Source: JBCDCP01 sp039181495 (GTDB lineage Bacteria; Pseudomonadota; Alphaproteobacteria; Rhizobiales; Tepidamorphaceae). From it: a DNA stretch of 9,474 bases. Positions 1 through 6,100 of the stretch are shown piece after piece; the stretch's first letter is position 1; every line of letters starts with the position of its first letter. A program made the translations under genes and the position numbers. The notes under the pieces are model-generated. The model was not told the DNA's origin. It ran no database searches and was given only the letters and a program-made list of their open reading frames with translations. Where the stretch lies: positions 1 to 9,474 of the forward strand of contig JBCDCP010000111.1 of assembly GCA_039181495.1 (NCBI GenBank). Direction: 5' to 3'.

Positions 1-7
1 ACAAAAC

Positions 8-38
8 AGCCCCGGCGCGTTTCGCGCCGGGGCTTTTT
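8..38. terminator. Strong, probably bidirectional intrinsic terminator
   Basis: A perfect 12-bp GC-rich stem (positions 8-19 pairing with 23-34) closes a TTT triloop. On the plus strand it runs into TTTTT (34-38); on the minus strand it is followed by GTTTTGT. It lies about 20 bp beyond the stop codon of the minus-strand VWA gene, so it most likely ends the sigma/VWA transcript. The T-rich flank on both sides suggests that it also serves a plus-strand gene ending just left of the window, but that gene is not visible. Confidence 0.9.
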
Positions 39-56
39 CATTAAGGGTGTTTCTAT

Positions 57-2129
57 TCAGCGATTGCTGGCCGGCAAGGCCTGGGCCGATTTGGCGAGAC
101 CGAGGAGCCTGATGAACTCTGCCCGATAACCGAAAGCGTCTTCACCCTTGGCGCCACGGGCCAACTCCCGCACATCATCGAGCGTGAAGCCGCCCGTATG
201 GACACCGCCGGTTAAAACCTCGGCGAAGCCAGCTACAGCCGCAGCAAAGCGGGTGTTGTCGTCGGCTGCCGCAATGGTATCGATCACGGCATCGGAAGTG
301 ACCGGAACCTCATAGAGGCGGCTTTCGCTCTCACCGGGCAGCTTGGCGCGGACCTTGATGAAGGCCAGCTCCGCATTCGGTTCGGTCTGGGCGTTAGCAT
401 TGGTTTCGTTGCCATAGCGCAGCGCACCGATCCGCTCGGCTGCGGATCCAACGGGTATCACCTCATACAATGCGGTGACGGTATGCCCCGCCCCGATCTC
501 ACCGGCATCGACCTTGTCATTTGCAAAGTCCTCCCGATTGAGCGCGCGCGTCTCATAGCCGATCAGCCGGTATTCGCTGATCACCGCAGGATTGAACTCG
601 ACCTGCACCTTCACATCGGAGGCAATGGTGAAGAGGTTCGCTGTCACCTCATCGACCAGCACCTTCTGCGCCTCCGCCAGTGTGTCGATATAGGCGGCAT
701 TGCCATTGCCGTTCTGGGCGAGCGTCTGCATCAGAGAGTCATTGAGGTTGCCGCGTCCAAAGCCCAGCACCGATAGCGAGACACCGGTGTCGCGCTGGCG
801 CTCGATAAACCCCGTGAGACTATCATTATCACTGAACCCGACGTTGAAATCCCCGTCGGTTGCAAGGATCACGCGGTTAACCCCGTCGTCCTGAAGGGTT
901 TGCCGCGCCAGCGCATAGGCCTGACGCAACCCCTCACCTCCTGCTGTCGATCCGCCTGGGGCAAGGTTGTCGATCGCCTCCAGAATCTTGACTTTATCCG
1001 AGGCCGCGGTCGGCTCCAGAACCGTACCAGCATCGCCGGCATAGGCGACAATCGACACCCGGTCATCCGGCCTGAGTTCTGCCACCAGCAGACGGAACGC
1101 GTTTTTCAGAAGCGGCAATTTGTCGGGCGACTGCATCGAGCCCGAGGTATCGATCAGGAACACGAGATTTGCCGACCGGCGAACGGTTTCGGCAGGCAAG
1201 TCATAGCCCTCGATGCCAATGCGCAGAATTTGCGTGCCCGCGTTCCAAGGCGTCGGCATGACGGCGACATCGACGCCGAACGGCGCGCCCGGTGTAGCGG
1301 TGGTGCCATAATCGTAGTCAAAGTAGTTGATCCACTCCTCGGTGCGGATCGACTCTTTTGGCGGCAATACCCCGTTGTTCAGGCTTGCCCGCATGAAGGC
1401 GTAGGACGCTGTGTCGACATCGACCGAGAAGGTCGAAACCGGGCTTTCTGTGACGCGTTTGAAGCGGTTTGGTTCATCATTGGCGAAGCGGTCGCGGCCA
1501 ATATCCTCATAGGCCGGGGGTGCTATCAGATCGGCGGTGCCGACCCCGCGCGTCAGACCCTGCGTTTGGCCACCAGGCTGCGCGGCAATGCCCTGAGCCT
1601 GGCGCGGCGCACCGCTGAACGTGTTGAACTGGCCACCAATCGCGGCAGGCGGAGCGGGCACGGCGCTTGGCGCTGACGCGGCCCGCTCGGCAATAACGGG
1701 TTGGGGTGCCGATTTTGACGCTACCTCGGCATCAGGCGCCGGTTTTTCGCCAGGCTCGGGCGACAATACGGACTGCTGGTCCGTACCGATCGGCAATATC
1801 GGAACCGGGCCTGTCTGAATCGCATCAAGCGAGAAGACGGCAAGAACCAGAACAGCAACGCTGGCACCGCCGGCCATGACGCCGCGATAGGATTGGGAGA
1901 TGGGGGTCATCAGAGAACTCCAAAGGGCTTTCGCGCCGCGCAGAATTGCGGGCGCTTGTTCCCTTTGACGGTTCTGTTCAGCCGATCCTTGGGCGGCACT
2001 TTTCGACTTTTCGAATTCGGCGTCGAATGCGTCCATCGCCGCGGCCAATGCCGCGTCGCGCGCCTCGGACCGTGGCTCAGGCCGCGCCTGCCGCATGAGT
2101 TCCTTTGCGTGGTCGAGTTCGTTGCTCAT
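57..2129 (-). CDS. Membrane-anchored VWA domain protein (YfbK-like, with DUF3520 C-terminal domain)
   Basis: The 690-residue protein has four parts. Residues 1-82 are hydrophilic, charged and Ala-rich, and presumably cytoplasmic. Residues 83-104 form a single hydrophobic helix with Arg82 on its inner side, which predicts N-in/C-out topology. Residues 105-200 are a Pro/Ala/Gln/Gly-rich linker. The rest is periplasmic: a vWF_A N-terminal domain (about 205-300), a VWA domain (about 320-500) and a DUF3520-type C-terminal domain (about 510-685). The metal-ion-dependent adhesion site looks intact, with DTSGSM at 327-332, Thr395 in GGST and Asp425 in ATDGD, so metal-dependent ligand binding is plausible. 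The ATG overlaps the stop of the sigma factor gene (ATGA) and follows an AGGAAG ribosome binding site. Family relatives are widespread but their ligand is not established. Co-translation with an ECF sigma factor suggests a role in controlling it. That role is inference. Confidence 0.9.
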   Translation of the reverse strand: MSNELDHAKELMRQARPEPRSEARDAALAAAMDAFDAEFEKSKSAAQGSAEQNRQREQAPAILRGAKALWSSLMTPISQSYRGVMAGGASVAVLVLAVFSLDAIQTGPVPILPIGTDQQSVLSPEPGEKPAPDAEVASKSAPQPVIAERAASAPSAVPAPPAAIGGQFNTFSGAPRQAQGIAAQPGGQTQGLTRGVGTADLIAPPAYEDIGRDRFANDEPNRFKRVTESPVSTFSVDVDTASYAFMRASLNNGVLPPKESIRTEEWINYFDYDYGTTATPGAPFGVDVAVMPTPWNAGTQILRIGIEGYDLPAETVRRSANLVFLIDTSGSMQSPDKLPLLKNAFRLLVAELRPDDRVSIVAYAGDAGTVLEPTAASDKVKILEAIDNLAPGGSTAGGEGLRQAYALARQTLQDDGVNRVILATDGDFNVGFSDNDSLTGFIERQRDTGVSLSVLGFGRGNLNDSLMQTLAQNGNGNAAYIDTLAEAQKVLVDEVTANLFTIASDVKVQVEFNPAVISEYRLIGYETRALNREDFANDKVDAGEIGAGHTVTALYEVIPVGSAAERIGALRYGNETNANAQTEPNAELAFIKVRAKLPGESESRLYEVPVTSDAVIDTIAAADDNTRFAAAVAGFAEVLTGGVHTGGFTLDDVRELARGAKGEDAFGYRAEFIRLLGLAKSAQALPASNR

Positions 2130-2686
2130 TCTTCCTGCTCCGCGACGCGGATTTCCTGCTCAGCAAAACGGGTGAGCGCCTTCTTCAGCTCATGCATGCG
2201 CCATGAGACGGTGGATTCCTTGACGCCAAGAATCTCTGCGGCCTCGGCATGGGTCAGGTCTTCGGACAAGACAAGGACAGCGGTATCGCGCAGCTCCGGC
2301 TTCATCGCCTGCAGCGCACTGTTCAACCACTCGGCCCGCGTCGCGCGATCTGCATCATCGGCGGCCACCAACGCTGCGACATCAACGTAATCACGCTCGC
2401 GCTGTTCGCGGGCCATGCTGCTGCGCCGTCTGTCGACGGCTGCATTGAAGACCACACGATAAAGCCAGGTTCTGAAACGCGCCGCTCCGTCGAACTGCCG
2501 CAGCTTCGCTGGCAGGCTGACCACCACATCCTGGGCCAGATCCTCGGCGTCTTCCCGGTGACCCGTAAACCGCAATGCGAGCCGGTAGACGTGGTCGTAG
2601 TGGCGCGCGAGCAGGCTCGCAAACGCTGCCCTGTCTCCATCGCGGGCCTCAGCGGCCAGTGCGTTGTCGTCGGTCACCATGCGCAT
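2126..2686 (-). CDS. ECF-type RNA polymerase sigma-70 family factor
   Basis: The 186-residue protein has the two-domain ECF architecture. Sigma region 2 is at about 16-88, with DAEDLAQDVVVSL at 46-58 matching region 2.2 (core binding) and FRTWLYRVVFNAAVDRRR at 71-88 matching region 2.4 (recognition of the -10 element). Sigma region 4 is at about 120-172, with a helix-turn-helix ending in ESTVSWRMHELKKAL. Length is normal for ECF factors, and there is no long C-terminal extension. It is the first gene of a two-gene unit with the VWA gene and overlaps it by 4 bp. No Shine-Dalgarno sequence is obvious before the ATG at 2686 or the in-frame ATG at 2680, which fits a very short or absent leader if the promoter proposed just upstream is real. 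The target regulon cannot be read from this window. Confidence 0.93.
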   Translation of the reverse strand: MRMVTDDNALAAEARDGDRAAFASLLARHYDHVYRLALRFTGHREDAEDLAQDVVVSLPAKLRQFDGAARFRTWLYRVVFNAAVDRRRSSMAREQRERDYVDVAALVAADDADRATRAEWLNSALQAMKPELRDTAVLVLSEDLTHAEAAEILGVKESTVSWRMHELKKALTRFAEQEIRVAEQEE

Positions 2687-2695
2687 GTCATAGAC

Positions 2696-2720
2696 TTAGA
2701 CGGCGCAGCGGAGCGATTCC
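2696..2720 (-). promoter_or_regulatory. Candidate ECF-type promoter for the sigma/VWA operon
   Basis: Read on the minus strand, GGAATC (2720-2715) resembles an ECF -35 element (GGAAC type) and CGTCTAA (2702-2696) resembles an ECF -10 element. This would fit autoregulation by the sigma factor encoded immediately downstream. The weakness is spacing: 13 nt lie between GGAAT and CGTC, against about 16-17 in well-characterised ECF promoters. The -10-like box ends only 9 nt before the ATG, so transcription would start at or almost at the start codon. Tentative. Confidence 0.3.
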
Positions 2721-2747
2721 TTGGCGCTGGCGGAAAAAATGTTCAGC

Positions 2748-2768
2748 AAAATGCACGACCGGCATTTT
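2748..2768 (-). terminator. Weak AT-rich hairpin between phosphoesterase and sigma genes
   Basis: AAAATGC (2748-2754) and GCATTTT (2762-2768) form a perfect 7-bp inverted repeat around a 7-nt loop. On the minus strand the stem ends in a run of T, and a further T6 follows downstream (complement of 2734-2739). It lies in the 149-bp gap after the phosphoesterase stop and upstream of the sigma gene, so it could partly end the upstream transcript and separate the two units. The stem contains few GC pairs, so it would be inefficient. Confidence 0.3.
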
Positions 2769-2835
2769 TTGGCACGGCGACGTCTTATTTGGCCTTGAGA
2801 AACTGATTCAAGATCTCGCGGAATGCAGAGTCCGA

Positions 2836-3723
2836 TCAGGCAGTTACGGACTCGATCTGAGATTTTGATTCCGCTTGACTCTTGGCAGGCAACCGGACTG
2901 GATCGAGTATCAACGGCATGCCGCGTTGGGTCTGCTCTGCTGGTGGCAGAACATCCATGTTGGGCCAAAGTCCGCTCTCAAGACTGCTCGCGTAGGCCTC
3001 GGGCAAGCCAGCCTGGCGCATCTTTGCCGCCGCGGATGCATGGTCGAATCCGAGACGGTGATGGGCAACGTTGAGCCCCTCCGCTGATGGCGTCAAAACC
3101 GCGTACCAGCCGTCATTGGCGCCGTCATTGGCCGGCATCCCAATAACGCCAGCGTTTATCCATGGAACATCGGCAACCGACCGGGTGTAGGGCAGCCCGC
3201 AGTGGCCTGAAATGATGCCGTCGGCCGCAAGCCCGTCTATCTCGTCCAGGAGGTCCTCGTCGGGCGTTGACGAGAACACGAAGCGGTTGATCACCTTGGG
3301 GCTTCCGTGAACCACGACAAAACGCAGCCCAATCTCCGAGAATCTGAGATCGATGCGAGATGGGAATGTCGACATCCACTCGCGGTTGACGTCAGATACC
3401 GTCTCGCTGGCATGCGCCATCCACCGCGCTGAAAGAAGATCGCAAGCGCTGCCCGTATCGAAACCGCAGCCACAACTTTCGCCGCCACCAGCAAGAGACT
3501 CGTCGGTGTTACCCATGACGACCGCGATGCCCGATTCACGGATCAAGGTCGCCGTGGCCTCGGCGTCGGCGCAGTAAGCGGTCACATCGCCGGTGCAGAT
3601 GATCCTTTCAGGTGGAATACCGCGCTCAGATGCTACCTTGAACAGCGTCTCGGTGGCTTCGAGGTTTGAATACGAGCCGCCGAAGATAAGGACGGGGCCT
3701 GTGGCGTCGATGACATCAACCAT
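2836..3723 (-). CDS. Divergent calcineurin-like metallophosphoesterase with incomplete metal site
   Basis: With the ATG at 3723 the protein has 295 residues. A TTG at 3774 would add 17 residues, but neither start has a clear ribosome binding site, and the ATG sits just before the first core strand. The order of motifs matches the YfcE-like metallophosphoesterase fold: FGGSYSNLEA (14-23, normally SDxHGNLEA), TGDV (44-47), MGNTDE (70-75), VVHGSP (137-142) and GHCG (173-176, normally GHxH), followed by INAGVIGMP (189-197). Asp46, Asn72, His139 and His174 are present. The Asp and His of motif I and the final His of GHxH are replaced by Gly16, Tyr18 and Gly176. Cysteines 51, 84, 86, 94 and 175 lie near these motifs. 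The frame is intact over its full length, so this looks like a divergent subfamily rather than a pseudogene. The substrate is unknown. The DUF4864 gene lies 66 bp upstream on the same strand. Confidence 0.85.
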   Translation of the reverse strand: MVDVIDATGPVLIFGGSYSNLEATETLFKVASERGIPPERIICTGDVTAYCADAEATATLIRESGIAVVMGNTDESLAGGGESCGCGFDTGSACDLLSARWMAHASETVSDVNREWMSTFPSRIDLRFSEIGLRFVVVHGSPKVINRFVFSSTPDEDLLDEIDGLAADGIISGHCGLPYTRSVADVPWINAGVIGMPANDGANDGWYAVLTPSAEGLNVAHHRLGFDHASAAAKMRQAGLPEAYASSLESGLWPNMDVLPPAEQTQRGMPLILDPVRLPAKSQAESKSQIESVTA

Positions 3724-3789
3724 GGCTCGACACTGTGCCGAACCTTTGTGAATGGCAAGCGACAGACCGTCCAAAAAAGAGGCTGGTTT

Positions 3790-4269
3790 CTAACTCGAGA
3801 TACCCGGCTGTTTGACCAGGTAGACACCGGTGATCCGCCAATCACCCTCACTGCCCCGCTGCAATGTGTAGACCGCCGTCCACAGTTCGCTATTCGGACC
3901 GACGATGTCGACATGCTGCTGCACCTGAGCATCCGTGCCCGTAATGGTACCGAAGTCGAAATCCTGGGGACGATAGACCGGCGCATAACCGCGCCGCACC
4001 ATGTCCATAAAGATATCGGGGTTGGGAAACCGCTGTTTGATGCTGGGTGCTGCGAACCGGTACGCACCGTTCGCATCGTCGCGCCGGAACGCGTCGATCT
4101 GACTCTCGATCACCCCGCGCACGGCATTCTCGGTTGCTGATGACGGCTCAGCCTGGGCCGGACCGGCCAGCACAAGTGCAGCCATCACCAGAAGTGTCGC
4201 GGCCAGCGCTGTGAGAATTGCAAAACGGTTGGTGGCCGTCTCCGTTGTTTGTCCTGAACGGTTACGCAT
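3790..4269 (-). CDS. Secreted DUF4864 domain protein
   Basis: The 159-residue protein opens with an Arg-containing n-region, a hydrophobic segment at about 16-36 and a likely signal peptidase site after AQA (residue 40), so it is predicted to be exported to the periplasm. The mature part matches DUF4864: VRGVIESQIDAFRRDD (50-65), AAPSIKQRFPNPDIFMDMVRRGY (split as 73-81 and 82-95), then PVYRP (97-101) and a C-terminal strand pattern with WRITGVYLVKQPG. The family is small, common in alphaproteobacteria, and has no known biochemical role; the fold is probably NTF2-like. The start is ambiguous: GTG 4275, ATG 4272 and ATG 4269 are consecutive codons, and AGGGG lies 5 nt before the last, so 4269 was chosen. 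It is divergent from dctP and shares its 200-bp control region. It is followed on the same strand by the phosphoesterase gene. Confidence 0.85.
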   Translation of the reverse strand: MRNRSGQTTETATNRFAILTALAATLLVMAALVLAGPAQAEPSSATENAVRGVIESQIDAFRRDDANGAYRFAAPSIKQRFPNPDIFMDMVRRGYAPVYRPQDFDFGTITGTDAQVQQHVDIVGPNSELWTAVYTLQRGSEGDWRITGVYLVKQPGISS

Positions 4270-4312
4270 CATCACCCCTTCATCCTGTGTGCAGATGTTT
4301 AGCCTACGCGTC

Positions 4313-4384
4313 AGGTCTGCAAACGGACCAGCCTCAACTCGTTGCCAATCCTTCGCGCATGGCGGCTATAGGGGTTGCAGACCT
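4313..4384. promoter_or_regulatory. Widely spaced 10-bp inverted repeat in the divergent control region
   Basis: AGGTCTGCAA (4313-4322) and TTGCAGACCT (4375-4384) are perfect reverse complements separated by 52 bp. Allowing one inserted base the similarity extends further: the minus-strand reading TTGCAGACCTGAC resembles the plus-strand TTGCAGACCTTGAC. The right arm touches the putative -35 box of the dctP promoter. A third TGCAGA occurs at 4290-4295. The arrangement fits paired binding sites for a regulator acting on the divergent promoters, but no regulator gene is present in the window. Confidence 0.4.
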
Positions 4385-4414
4385 TGACAGGGGAGCGACG
4401 CTCCTCCGTATTGC
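4384..4414 (+). promoter_or_regulatory. Candidate housekeeping promoter for the TRAP/lyase operon
   Basis: A perfect TTGACA -35 hexamer is at 4384-4389. The -10 is poor: CGTATT lies at 17-bp spacing, or TATTGC (4409-4414) at 19 bp. The start site would be about 50 bp upstream of dctP. A strong -35 with a weak -10 and a palindrome in the spacer is typical of regulated promoters, but this is a prediction from sequence only. Confidence 0.45.
4392..4404. promoter_or_regulatory. Candidate operator palindrome in the dctP promoter spacer
   Basis: GGAGCG-A-CGCTCC is a perfect 13-bp dyad (6-bp arms around a single A). It sits between the TTGACA at 4384 and the weak -10 region. A repressor bound here would block RNA polymerase, and a MerR-like spacer-distorting activator would also bind at this position. 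No regulator gene is visible nearby, so the cognate protein is unknown. Confidence 0.4.
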
Positions 4415-4474
4415 CGTCGTGCAAATACGTAATCCGGTCGCGATGAAGCCGGATACGCGTTTACGGAGGAAACC

Positions 4475-5488
4475 ATGCGCAAATCGCTTTTGGCGTTCGC
4501 AGCCAGTGCGTTCGCCCTCGCTTCGGCACCGTTTTGGGCCATTTCGTCAGCCAATGCTGCGGACACAATACTGCGGATTTCGCTGCAGCTACCGTTGGCA
4601 AGCCACCTCGGACAGAACCTGCTGTTGTTCGAGGAAGAGGTCGAGAAGGCCTCTGGCGGCACCATCGATGTCCAGATCTTCGACAGTGCCCAGCTTTATA
4701 AGGACAAGGAAGTTCCCGAAGCCGTCGGATCCGGGCAGATCGAGATGGGTGTCGCATCGCTGACACGCTATGTCGGCGAAATCCCGGCCGTTGACGTGTT
4801 CTACATGCCTTTTCTGATGAACAGCGAGCAGAAGGTCCGTTCGGCGGTTGCCCCCGATAGCGCCATCCGCAAGCCCATCGATGACGCCATCCTGAACACC
4901 GGCGCGCGCGTGCTCTGGTGGCAGGCCTATGGCGGCGTGATCCTGTTGTCGAACGGTGCACCAATGGCCACTCCGGACGCCATCAGCGGGAAGAAGGTGC
5001 GCGTGTTCGGCAAGACGCTGGGCACCTGGATCGAGACCGTTGGCGGCGCGCCGACCCTGATTTCAGGCTCCGAACAGTTCCTCGCCTATCAGCGCGGCAC
5101 TGTCGATGTGGGCATGACCGGTGTTTCGGGCGTGAAATCGCGCAAGCTCTGGGAGGTGATGGACACCATCACTGTCACCAACAATGCCGACATCGAGTTC
5201 ATCGTCGTGGTCAATGAGGACTTCTGGCAAGGCCTCAGCGATGAACAGCGCGGCTGGATTTCCGCCTCTGCGCGGAAAGCCGAGATCGATGTGCGTGACC
5301 GCATGGCCAGCATCGAGGCAGAAGCCTTCGAACAGGCCAAGTCCAATGGCATGACGGTCTATACACCGACGCCGGAAGAGATAGCTGCCTGGCGCGAAGC
5401 CTCACAGCCGGTCATCGACACCTGGCTCGAAGGTGCTGGCGATCTCGGACGTCAGGTGTACGAAGCAGCCTTGGAACTGGGCTCTTAG
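4475..5488 (+). CDS. dctP: TRAP transporter substrate-binding protein, DctP family
   Basis: The 337-residue protein is a periplasmic solute receptor of a tripartite ATP-independent periplasmic (TRAP) transporter. It has a signal peptide with a likely cleavage site after SANA (residue 28). The mature length of about 309 residues is normal for the family. The SGKKVRVFG segment (171-179) holds the conserved Arg176 that in characterised DctP proteins pairs with the substrate carboxylate. The hinge-region signature AYQRGTVDVGMTG is at 204-216. The ATG follows a strong GGAGGA ribosome binding site (4465-4470) by 4 nt. It heads an operon with both membrane subunits and a retro-aldol lyase, which argues for an organic acid substrate, possibly a C4-type or branched malate. 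The exact ligand cannot be read from sequence. Confidence 0.95.
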   Translation: MRKSLLAFAASAFALASAPFWAISSANAADTILRISLQLPLASHLGQNLLLFEEEVEKASGGTIDVQIFDSAQLYKDKEVPEAVGSGQIEMGVASLTRYVGEIPAVDVFYMPFLMNSEQKVRSAVAPDSAIRKPIDDAILNTGARVLWWQAYGGVILLSNGAPMATPDAISGKKVRVFGKTLGTWIETVGGAPTLISGSEQFLAYQRGTVDVGMTGVSGVKSRKLWEVMDTITVTNNADIEFIVVVNEDFWQGLSDEQRGWISASARKAEIDVRDRMASIEAEAFEQAKSNGMTVYTPTPEEIAAWREASQPVIDTWLEGAGDLGRQVYEAALELGS

Positions 5489-5502
5489 ACCTAGCAATCC
5501 AA

Positions 5503-5538
5503 AACGCCGGTGGGGCTCGCTCGATGCCTGCCGGCGTT
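5503..5538 (+). promoter_or_regulatory. Intercistronic hairpin after dctP
   Basis: AACGCCGG (5503-5510) and CCGGCGTT (5531-5538) form a perfect 8-bp stem with a 20-nt loop, 14 bp after the dctP stop. There is no T-tract, so it is not a standard intrinsic terminator. A hairpin here could protect the 3' end of a dctP-only message and so give more receptor than membrane subunits, a common need in binding-protein-dependent transport operons. That function is inference. Confidence 0.5.
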
Positions 5539-5540
5539 CT

Positions 5541-5551
5541 CCCCCCCCCCC
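5541..5551 (+). repeat. C11 homopolymer tract in a pyrimidine-rich spacer
   Basis: Eleven consecutive C lie within a stretch that is almost entirely pyrimidine (5537-5560), between the dctP hairpin and dctQ. Tracts of this length can change by slippage, but here it lies outside any reading frame and 27 bp before the dctQ ATG, so slippage would only alter spacing. A C-rich, G-poor RNA segment is also the kind of site Rho prefers. The exact count may be affected by sequencing error. Confidence 0.75.
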
Positions 5552-5578
5552 TCTCCTATTCTGTGAAGGCGTGCCGCC

Positions 5579-6082
5579 ATGGCCCTTCTTGAACGGTTCT
5601 CGCAGGCGTTGGCCGCGATCACCGGCTGGGTACTTTTTGTCATCGGCCTGATGCTCGGCTTCGAGGTGGTTGCGCGCTACTTCTTCAACGCACCGACCGT
5701 CTGGGCGGAGGAGTTGTCGCGGCTGTTCATGGTCTGGGCGGTGTTCGTCGGCTCGTCGGTCCTGATCCAGAGTGACGGCCATATCCGGGTGACGGTGGTC
5801 ACCGAGATGCTGCCTCCGGGGATCAAGCGTGCGGTGCGCTTTGTTGCCATGTGCGCGGTGATCGTGATCTCGGGCTTTGTTGCCTGGCATGGCTTCCCAA
5901 TCGCGTGGAACAGCTTTGAGGTCGGCCGCACCACCGGATCGATGATGGACATCCCGTCCTGGTGGATGCAGGCCAGTGTCCCGGTCGGGTTTGGTCTGAT
6001 CTTCCTGCAGGCGATCATCAAGGCGGTGATGGTGCTCACCGGTCACGATGCGGGCGACGGCGCCCCTGTTCACGCCGAATAG
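5579..6082 (+). CDS. dctQ: TRAP transporter small permease subunit, DctQ family
   Basis: The 167-residue inner-membrane protein has four hydrophobic helices at about 10-30, 46-63, 86-104 and 130-152, the usual DctQ topology and length. The family signature is clear: EVVARYFFN (29-37), then WAEELSRLFMVWAVFVG (42-58) and HIRV (68-71). DctQ pairs with DctM to form the membrane complex that accepts substrate from DctP and drives import with a sodium or proton gradient. An in-frame stop at 5564-5566 excludes a longer version; AAGG 9 nt before the ATG is a weak ribosome binding site. It lies 90 bp after dctP and 18 bp before dctM. Confidence 0.94.
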   Translation: MALLERFSQALAAITGWVLFVIGLMLGFEVVARYFFNAPTVWAEELSRLFMVWAVFVGSSVLIQSDGHIRVTVVTEMLPPGIKRAVRFVAMCAVIVISGFVAWHGFPIAWNSFEVGRTTGSMMDIPSWWMQASVPVGFGLIFLQAIIKAVMVLTGHDAGDGAPVHAE

Positions 6083-6100
6083 TCTAAAGCAACCGCCGCG

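Noticed and set aside
900..1676. 258-codon plus-strand open frame opposite the VWA gene
   Set aside because: It is antisense to a domain-complete VWA protein, and its translation is rich in Arg, Cys and His with no recognisable motif. It is a shadow of high-GC codon bias.
2249..2806. 185-codon plus-strand open frame opposite the sigma factor gene
   Set aside because: The minus strand encodes complete sigma regions 2 and 4. This frame has no domain features.
2800..2825. CTTGA/TCAAG inverted repeat just beyond the phosphoesterase stop
   Set aside because: It has only 5 bp of stem, a 9-nt loop and no T-tract, so it is expected by chance.
2696..2968. 90-codon minus-strand open frame across the phosphoesterase 3' end and the following gap
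   Set aside because: It overlaps the end of the phosphoesterase in another frame, is Arg/Ser/Cys-rich, and has no ribosome binding site or family resemblance.
5402..6073. 223-codon minus-strand open frame opposite dctQ
   Set aside because: Its translation is dominated by His, Arg, Asp and Gly, as expected from the complement of hydrophobic codons, and dctQ is clearly the real gene.
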